Shown here in pieces: positions 15,598-20,268 of a stretch of 20,268 bases of DNA (positions are counted from its first letter, which is position 1; each line of letters opens with the position of its first letter). This DNA is from CAYVDH01 sp964450355. Its GTDB lineage: Bacteria > Bacteroidota > Bacteroidia > NS11-12g > UBA955. The stretch is from positions 1 to 20,268 of the forward strand of contig CAYVDH010000050.1 of the NCBI GenBank assembly GCA_964450355.1, given 5' to 3'. Under the pieces are notes generated by a model that was not told the origin of the DNA, made no database searches, and saw only the letters and a list, made by a program, of their open reading frames with translations. Position numbers and translations under genes: made by a program.

Positions 15598-16362
15598 TTA
15601 TTTTCTGTGAATTAGTCCTGCCATGGGTTGAGCAGTTGGCATAATGGTCATTTCATTGATATTGACATGCTCAGGCCTATTAATCATGAACCACACGGCT
15701 TCAGCCACATCTTGAGCTACTAAATTCTCAAACCCTTCATACACTTTTTTAGCTCTATCTTCATCACCTTCAAATCTTACAATTGAAAATTCAGTTTCTA
15801 CAGCCCCAGGGTGAATTGCAGATACCTTGATGTTGTGCTTTACCAAATCCAACCTCATGCTTCTGTTTAGAGCATCAACGGCATGTTTAGTTCCGCAATA
15901 GACATTTCCATTGTTATAAATTTCTTTTCCCGCAATGCTCCCAACATTAATAATATGCCCTTTTTTATGATTGATCATGTAAGGCAATACATTTTTAGTG
16001 GAATACAACAAACCTTTGATGTTGGTATCAATCATGGTATCCCAATGATCTACATTTCCATCTTCTATTGTTGACAAGCCCATAGCTAATCCAGCATTGT
16101 TTATTAACACTGAAATGTTCTTCCATTCATCTGGTAAGTTTGAAAAAGTTTCTTCTACTTCTTGCCTGTTTCTTACATCTAATTTAATTATTAAGCAGTT
16201 AGTTTGATATTTATCATTTAAACCCTGACTAAGCTCTTTTAATAATGACTCTCTTCGAGCAGCCAAAATCAGAGAATATCCATTTTGAGCAAGTATTTCT
16301 GCACAAGCTTTTCCAATGCCAGAAGATGCACCAGTGATGATAGCAATTTTATTCAGTTCCAT
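15598..16362 (-). CDS. Short-chain dehydrogenase/reductase (YdfG-like)
   Basis: A 254-residue classical SDR using NAD(P)H. The cofactor motif is TGASSGIG (10-17), NNAG is at 88-91, and the catalytic set is S142, Y155 and K159 (YCGTK). ARR at 35-37 after the second beta strand suggests NADP(H) preference. Overall layout and the GAVETEF and MPTAQP blocks resemble YdfG/serine 3-dehydrogenase-type 3-hydroxy acid dehydrogenases; the real substrate cannot be read from sequence. It is the first gene of a unit with the FecCD-type permease (three-base gap) and ATPase, and a TATTTTTG element ends seven bases before its ATG. The link to metal-chelate uptake may be only positional. Confidence 0.93.
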   Translation of the reverse strand: MELNKIAIITGASSGIGKACAEILAQNGYSLILAARRESLLKELSQGLNDKYQTNCLIIKLDVRNRQEVEETFSNLPDEWKNISVLINNAGLAMGLSTIEDGNVDHWDTMIDTNIKGLLYSTKNVLPYMINHKKGHIINVGSIAGKEIYNNGNVYCGTKHAVDALNRSMRLDLVKHNIKVSAIHPGAVETEFSIVRFEGDEDRAKKVYEGFENLVAQDVAEAVWFMINRPEHVNINEMTIMPTAQPMAGLIHRK

Positions 16363-16369
16363 TTTAGGG

Positions 16370-16377
16370 CAAAAATA
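16370..16377 (-). promoter_or_regulatory. Bacteroidota -7 element (TATTTTTG) for the SDR-permease-ATPase operon
   Basis: On the minus strand TATTTTTGCCCTAAAATG places TAnnTTTG seven bases before the ATG at 16362. The same octamer, also followed by CCCT, precedes the PLP enzyme gene. The leader would be only a few bases. A -33 TTTG is not evident. Confidence 0.5.
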
Positions 16378-16440
16378 ATGGATTATTTCTTAGGGGTAAA
16401 TAGTTTTTTAATTGTACTATACTAAAGATAGTTAAAACCC

Positions 16441-17394
16441 ATGTACCCCGAACTGTATATTTTAGGCTCTTCAAGTGCTACTCCTACAAGAGATAGACAT
16501 CCTACATCACAAATTTTAAAAATAGGAAGTGAAAAAGTGATGTTAGATTGTGGTGAAGGTACTCAATCACAAATGATAAAATATGGAATAAGGCATACAG
16601 GCATAGATTACATTTGCATTAGTCATTTGCATGGCGACCACTATTTTGGATTGATTGGCTTAATTTCTACCATGAACTTAATGGGTAGAAAACAAAAATT
16701 ACACATCATTGGTCCTCCCCCTCTTAAAATCATCATAGATTTACAAATGATGCATGGCAATTTAGCCCCTCAGTTTGAAATCAAATTTCATCCTACCAAC
16801 CCTAATAGCCAAGAGTTTATTTTAAAAAACAGTTCATTTGAATTGTATTCATTTCCATTAAAACACAGAATACATTGTACTGGCTTTCTTATAAAAGAAG
16901 CTAGCAAAGAAAGGCCTTTAAATATTGAAAAAATAAATGAATACAACATCCCTGTAGCGTATTATCGCAGCATTAAAACAGGCAATAATTACACTTTAAA
17001 TAACGGTGTAGAAATTCCTAATACCGAATTGACTTTCAATCCTAAACCAGTTAAAAGTTATGCTTATTGCAGTGATACAATTTTTGATTTAGACATTGTG
17101 CAATACATAAGCGATGCAACTGTATTGTATCATGAAACTACTTATCTTCATTTATTCCATGAAAAAGCAGCTGAAAGGTATCACAGCACTGCACTCCAAG
17201 CAGGGATTATTGCAAGCGAAGCCAAGGTAGGAAAGCTATTGATAGGTCATTTTTCATCGAGATACGATGATTTAGAACCTTTATTAGTAGAAGCTAAAAG
17301 CAAATTTGAAAACACTGAACTAGCCATTGAAGGCAGAAAATTTGATTTTAATATTGAAAATCAAGTAATGAAATTACAAAATGAAGTGATATAA
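16441..17394 (+). CDS. rnz: Ribonuclease Z (tRNA 3' endonuclease)
   Basis: A 317-residue metallo-beta-lactamase-fold endonuclease that trims the 3' trailer of tRNA precursors. The metal-binding signature is SHLHGDH (61-67), with LDCGEGTQ (35-42), PLKHRIHCTGF (about 139-149), YCSDT with D212, HETTY (231-235), the AxDH-equivalent HSTA (248-251) and GHFSSRY (269-275) completing the RNase Z pattern. About 185-200 residues in, the NNGVEIPN region corresponds to a usual family segment. Length is close to the typical 305-310. The start at 16441 gives the normal ELYILGSSSATPT first strand. It is divergent from the SDR operon, and its stop codon directly abuts the hutH stop on the other strand. Confidence 0.96.
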   Translation: MYPELYILGSSSATPTRDRHPTSQILKIGSEKVMLDCGEGTQSQMIKYGIRHTGIDYICISHLHGDHYFGLIGLISTMNLMGRKQKLHIIGPPPLKIIIDLQMMHGNLAPQFEIKFHPTNPNSQEFILKNSSFELYSFPLKHRIHCTGFLIKEASKERPLNIEKINEYNIPVAYYRSIKTGNNYTLNNGVEIPNTELTFNPKPVKSYAYCSDTIFDLDIVQYISDATVLYHETTYLHLFHEKAAERYHSTALQAGIIASEAKVGKLLIGHFSSRYDDLEPLLVEAKSKFENTELAIEGRKFDFNIENQVMKLQNEVI

Positions 17395-18870
17395 TTAAGA
17401 CATCGATTTTAAAAACGTTAAACTTTTGTCCATTTCAACTTTCATGTAACAATCTTCTTCAACAAAAGGAACTAACTTTCTATATTCACTTATAAAAGTT
17501 TCTATTTCTGGTGAGGATTTTAGTGGCTTGCGAAATTCTATAGCCTGAGCAGCATTAAACAGTTCAATACTTAATATTTTTTCAAGGTTTTCTATAACCA
17601 ACTTGCATTTGGTGGCAGCATTAGCTCCCATGCTGACATGGTCTTCTTGTCCATTGCTACTCACTATGCTATCTACGCTTGCAGGAGTACACAATTGTTT
17701 ATTCTGGCTAACTATACTTGCAGCAGTGTATTGAGGAATCATGAATCCACTGTTTAATCCTGAATTTTTAATTAAAAATGCTGGCAGGTTTCTTTCCCCA
17801 GATATTAATTTATAAATCCTTCTTTCACTTATATTGGCTAATTCAGAAGCAGCAATTGCTAAAAAATCAAGTTGCATTGCCAATGGCTGACCATGGAAAT
17901 TTCCAGCACTTAAGATTAAATCATCATCAGGAAAGATATTGGGATTATCTGTTACAGAATTGACTTCAATTAAAAACACATTTTTTACTTGTTGTAAAAC
18001 ATCCCAACTAGCTCCATGCACTTGAGGAATACATCGGAAACTATATGGGTCTTGAACATTCGATTTAGTTTGATTTGCTATTTCACTTTTTGACAAAACA
18101 GAGTATATTTTATCAGCAACTAACTGTTGTCCTTTATGTGGTCTGATGATGTGACTATGAGGAAAAAATGGCTCCAACCTGCCATCAAAAGCATCGATGC
18201 TTACACACGAAATTTGATTAGCAAGATGAAACAATTGCTCAAATTTTAAAACGTTATAAACGCCATAAGCACACATGAATTGAGTTCCATTAATTAAAGC
18301 TAAACCTTCCTTTGCCTTAAGCTTAAGTGGCTCTAGATGGTGTATTTTTAACGCTTCAGATGCTGATTTTTTTTCGCCATTAATCCAAACTTCACCATAA
18401 CCAATTAAAGGCAAACACAAATGAGCCAAAGGGGCTAAATCACCGCTTGCGCCTAATGAACCTTGTTCATACACAACAGGAATGATATCATTGTTATAAA
18501 AGAAAATCAACCTTTCTATTGTTTCTAACTGAACTCCACTGTGACCAAAAGAAAGTGATTGGGCCTTTAATAACAACATCAATTTCACTATTTCTATATC
18601 CACCGTATTACCAAATCCACAAGCATGTGATTTAATTAAATTATCTTGTAAAAGACTTAAATCCTCTTTTTCAATTTTGGTATTACACAATGAACCAAAA
18701 CCAGTATTTATGCCATAAAAACTATCGTTTGAATGTTCAATTTTATTTTGTAAATATTGATAAGATTTTAATGTATTTTCTTTTCCTTTGTTAGACAAAG
18801 AAATTAATTGATTGGTTTTAATTGTTTGTTTTAAATCTTCAAAACTGATGTGTTCACCTATTGAAATCAT
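17395..18870 (-). CDS. hutH: Histidine ammonia-lyase
   Basis: A 491-residue cytoplasmic MIO enzyme that deaminates L-histidine to trans-urocanate, the first step of histidine breakdown. The self-forming MIO triad is A141-S142-G143 in GSLGASGDLAPLAH, with catalytic Y52 in FYGINTGFG. The aromatic lyase family also includes tyrosine and phenylalanine lyases. Here the SH pair at 81-82, DPYSFRC and QVHGA (about 274-286), NFHGQPLA and especially QEDHVSMG with E409 match true histidine lyases. No hutU, hutI or hutG is in the window. The start lies one base after the hisS stop (TAGCATG), so both are one transcript. The stop abuts the rnz stop. Confidence 0.93.
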   Translation of the reverse strand: MISIGEHISFEDLKQTIKTNQLISLSNKGKENTLKSYQYLQNKIEHSNDSFYGINTGFGSLCNTKIEKEDLSLLQDNLIKSHACGFGNTVDIEIVKLMLLLKAQSLSFGHSGVQLETIERLIFFYNNDIIPVVYEQGSLGASGDLAPLAHLCLPLIGYGEVWINGEKKSASEALKIHHLEPLKLKAKEGLALINGTQFMCAYGVYNVLKFEQLFHLANQISCVSIDAFDGRLEPFFPHSHIIRPHKGQQLVADKIYSVLSKSEIANQTKSNVQDPYSFRCIPQVHGASWDVLQQVKNVFLIEVNSVTDNPNIFPDDDLILSAGNFHGQPLAMQLDFLAIAASELANISERRIYKLISGERNLPAFLIKNSGLNSGFMIPQYTAASIVSQNKQLCTPASVDSIVSSNGQEDHVSMGANAATKCKLVIENLEKILSIELFNAAQAIEFRKPLKSSPEIETFISEYRKLVPFVEEDCYMKVEMDKSLTFLKSMS

Positions 18871-18871
18871 G

Positions 18872-20239
18872 CTATTTATTTTCTAAAATTATTTTTTTCA
18901 ATTCCGATAGTTCCAATGCCATTTGCTCACCTGAGTCTAAATTTTTAAGTGAATATTTATTGTCCCTTATTTCATTTTCTCCAACAATTGCGGCATATTT
19001 AATCTTTTTATCGTTAGCGTAATCCAATTGTTTTTTTAGTTTTGTTGCTTGAGGATAAACTTCAGTTTTAATGCCAAGTATTCTTAATTCATTAGCGGCT
19101 TTATTGCAATAACTAATCGCAATATCATCCATAGAACAGAAAAGAACATCGGTAAAATGATTGTTATTAACAGGAAACAAATTAAGTTCTTCCATGACAT
19201 CGTATATTCTATCTGCACCAAAAGAAATTCCAACTCCAGATAAATTTTTAAGTCCAAATTGCCCCGTTAAATCATCGTATCTTCCACCTCCACCAATGCT
19301 ACCCATACTAACTCCTAAAGGCTTTACTTCTACAATGCACCCTGTATAATAACTTAAACCCCTTGCCAATGTTCCATCTAAAACCACTGAATTGATGGTA
19401 TCTGTGCCCTTTAAATAATCAAAAACTTCGTTGAGTTCATTCACTCCTTTTAATCCAATTTCCGAATTTTCTAAGTACAATTTTAATTGGCTTAATTTTC
19501 CCAAATCAAATGGGGCTGGAGATAAAATGTTTTTAATTTGCTCAATGTTATCAATGTTGATATTCCTTTGTTGCAACTCGTTAACAACCCCATCCCAACC
19601 TATTTTATCTAACTTATCTATTGCAGTACAAAAATCAATAAATTGATTAGCACAATGATTAACTTCACAAACTCCTTCAAGTATTTTTCTGTTGTTTAAA
19701 TGTATTGAAATTGGCAATGATAAGTTTGAAAATACATGGTAATAAATTGACAACAAATCAGCTTCATTTAACAAACTATTGCTGCCAATGACATCAGCAT
19801 CACATTGCCAAAATTCACGGTATCTCCCTTTAGCTGGTCTATCTGCTCGCCATACTGGCTGCATTTGATACCTTTTAAAAGGAAAAGTGATTTGATGTTG
19901 ATTCATTACAACAAACCTAGCAAATGGAACTGTTAAATCATACCTCAAACCTTTTTCTGAAATTTTATTTGTCAATAATTTGTAATTCTCTATGCTTAAC
20001 TCATCAGGTGTTACACCATTTAAAAAATTACCATTGTTTAATATTTTAAATAACAATTGATCTCCTTCCTCTCCATATTTACCTGTAAGAGTCGATAATT
20101 GTTCCATTGCTGGGGTTTCAATTGGCATGAATCCATACAATTTAAATACATTTTCAATGGTTGATAAAATGTATTTTCTTTTAGACATTTGAATCGGTCC
20201 AAAATCATGAGTTCCTCTTGATAAAACAGGTTTTTGCAT
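18872..20239 (-). CDS. hisS: Histidyl-tRNA synthetase
   Basis: A 455-residue class II aminoacyl-tRNA synthetase charging tRNA-His. The N-terminus RGTHDFGP is family-typical. Motif 2 is seen in LRYDLTVPFAR (98-108) and the RADRPAKGRYREFWQCD block (131-147). The histidine-specific LARGLSYYTG lies at 291-300, GGGGRYD at 316-322, motif 3 is GVGISFGADR (335-344), and the C-terminal anticodon-binding domain covers about 360-455. Length is slightly above that of many bacterial HisRS. It is the first gene of a two-gene unit with hutH. Part of a likely promoter element reaches the edge of the window. Confidence 0.97.
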   Translation of the reverse strand: MQKPVLSRGTHDFGPIQMSKRKYILSTIENVFKLYGFMPIETPAMEQLSTLTGKYGEEGDQLLFKILNNGNFLNGVTPDELSIENYKLLTNKISEKGLRYDLTVPFARFVVMNQHQITFPFKRYQMQPVWRADRPAKGRYREFWQCDADVIGSNSLLNEADLLSIYYHVFSNLSLPISIHLNNRKILEGVCEVNHCANQFIDFCTAIDKLDKIGWDGVVNELQQRNINIDNIEQIKNILSPAPFDLGKLSQLKLYLENSEIGLKGVNELNEVFDYLKGTDTINSVVLDGTLARGLSYYTGCIVEVKPLGVSMGSIGGGGRYDDLTGQFGLKNLSGVGISFGADRIYDVMEELNLFPVNNNHFTDVLFCSMDDIAISYCNKAANELRILGIKTEVYPQATKLKKQLDYANDKKIKYAAIVGENEIRDNKYSLKNLDSGEQMALELSELKKIILENK

Positions 20240-20263
20240 GAAATGCTATTTAATAATAAAGCG

Positions 20264-20268
20264 CAAAG
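20264..20268 (-). promoter_or_regulatory. Partial -7 element (CTTTG) for hisS-hutH, cut by the window edge
   Basis: The minus strand enters the window with CTTTGCGC, which fits the end of a TAnCTTTG element followed by C. It would give a leader of about 20 bases before the hisS ATG at 20239. The decisive TA lies outside the window. Confidence 0.35.

Noticed and set aside
16416..16432. TATACT box and ACTAT-N7-ATAGT repeat upstream of rnz
   Set aside because: Bacteroidota primary sigma factors do not use TATAAT-type boxes, and five-base A/T-rich arms are expected by chance; no TAnnTTTG is present, so I leave the rnz promoter unassigned.
16363..16440. Cobalamin riboswitch ahead of the SDR-permease-ATPase operon
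   Set aside because: The 78-base intergenic region is too short and AT-rich, and a promoter element sits seven bases from the start.
17395..18870. Tyrosine or phenylalanine ammonia-lyase instead of HutH
   Set aside because: QEDHVSMG with E409 and the NFHGQPLA and QVHGA blocks fit histidine lyases; known Flavobacterium tyrosine lyases differ at the glutamate block.
1..20268. Defence island, prophage, CRISPR or mobile element
   Set aside because: Every sizeable reading frame has a housekeeping or general assignment or a normal Bacteroidota look, gaps are under about 85 bases, and no direct repeats, integrase, transposase or nuclease clusters are visible.

Overview
The window is a compact, AT-rich (about one third G+C by eye) piece of a Bacteroidota chromosome, most likely from the Flavobacteriales. 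The evidence is: TAnnTTTG-type promoter elements directly upstream of several starts; almost no Shine-Dalgarno sequences; bifunctional RibBA; a POT transporter with a large late extracytoplasmic insertion; a secreted CarboxypepD_reg-like protein; and a TIGR02757/DUF2400 protein. Eighteen protein-coding genes fill nearly all of it. No gene-free stretch is longer than about 85 bases. I see no tRNA, rRNA, CRISPR array, insertion sequence, integrase, toxin-antitoxin pair or phage gene.

Layout. (1) 15-2123 (+): POT-family proton/oligopeptide symporter, ended by a strong bidirectional terminator whose loop carries the stop codon of the opposing gene. (2) 4751-2163 (-): a tight three-gene unit of a Cys/Met-metabolism PLP enzyme, a PrsW-like intramembrane protease and a TIGR02757 protein. 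(3) 7153-4818 (-): a secreted protein of unknown function coupled through TAATG to a GT-C-like membrane glycosyltransferase. (4) 10114-7251 (-): prfC (release factor 3) followed by a type II NADH dehydrogenase. (5) 10721-10164 (-): a small helical lipoprotein, divergent from (6) 10760-12674 (+): a ChrA-type transporter followed by a secreted CarboxypepD_reg-like protein. (7) 13885-12677 (-): ribBA. (8) 16362-13934 (-): a short-chain dehydrogenase, a FecCD/BtuC-type permease and its ATPase, with no substrate-binding protein in the window. (9) 16441-17394 (+): ribonuclease Z. (10) 20239-17395 (-): hisS followed one base later by hutH.

How the genes relate. Most are housekeeping or general metabolic functions: translation termination, tRNA 3' processing, histidyl-tRNA charging, riboflavin synthesis, sulfur amino acid metabolism, respiration, and peptide and metal-chelate uptake. 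Two local couplings stand out. HisRS and histidine ammonia-lyase both consume L-histidine and are nearly fused. The PLP enzyme, PrsW-like protease and TIGR02757 genes are packed with 1-base contacts.

I found no convincing new multi-gene system. The more interesting points are the possible DNA-glycosylase-like core of the TIGR02757 protein, the very short or absent 5' leaders predicted by the promoter elements, several small dyads in promoter regions, the terminator that overlaps an opposing coding end, and the insertion in the POT transporter.
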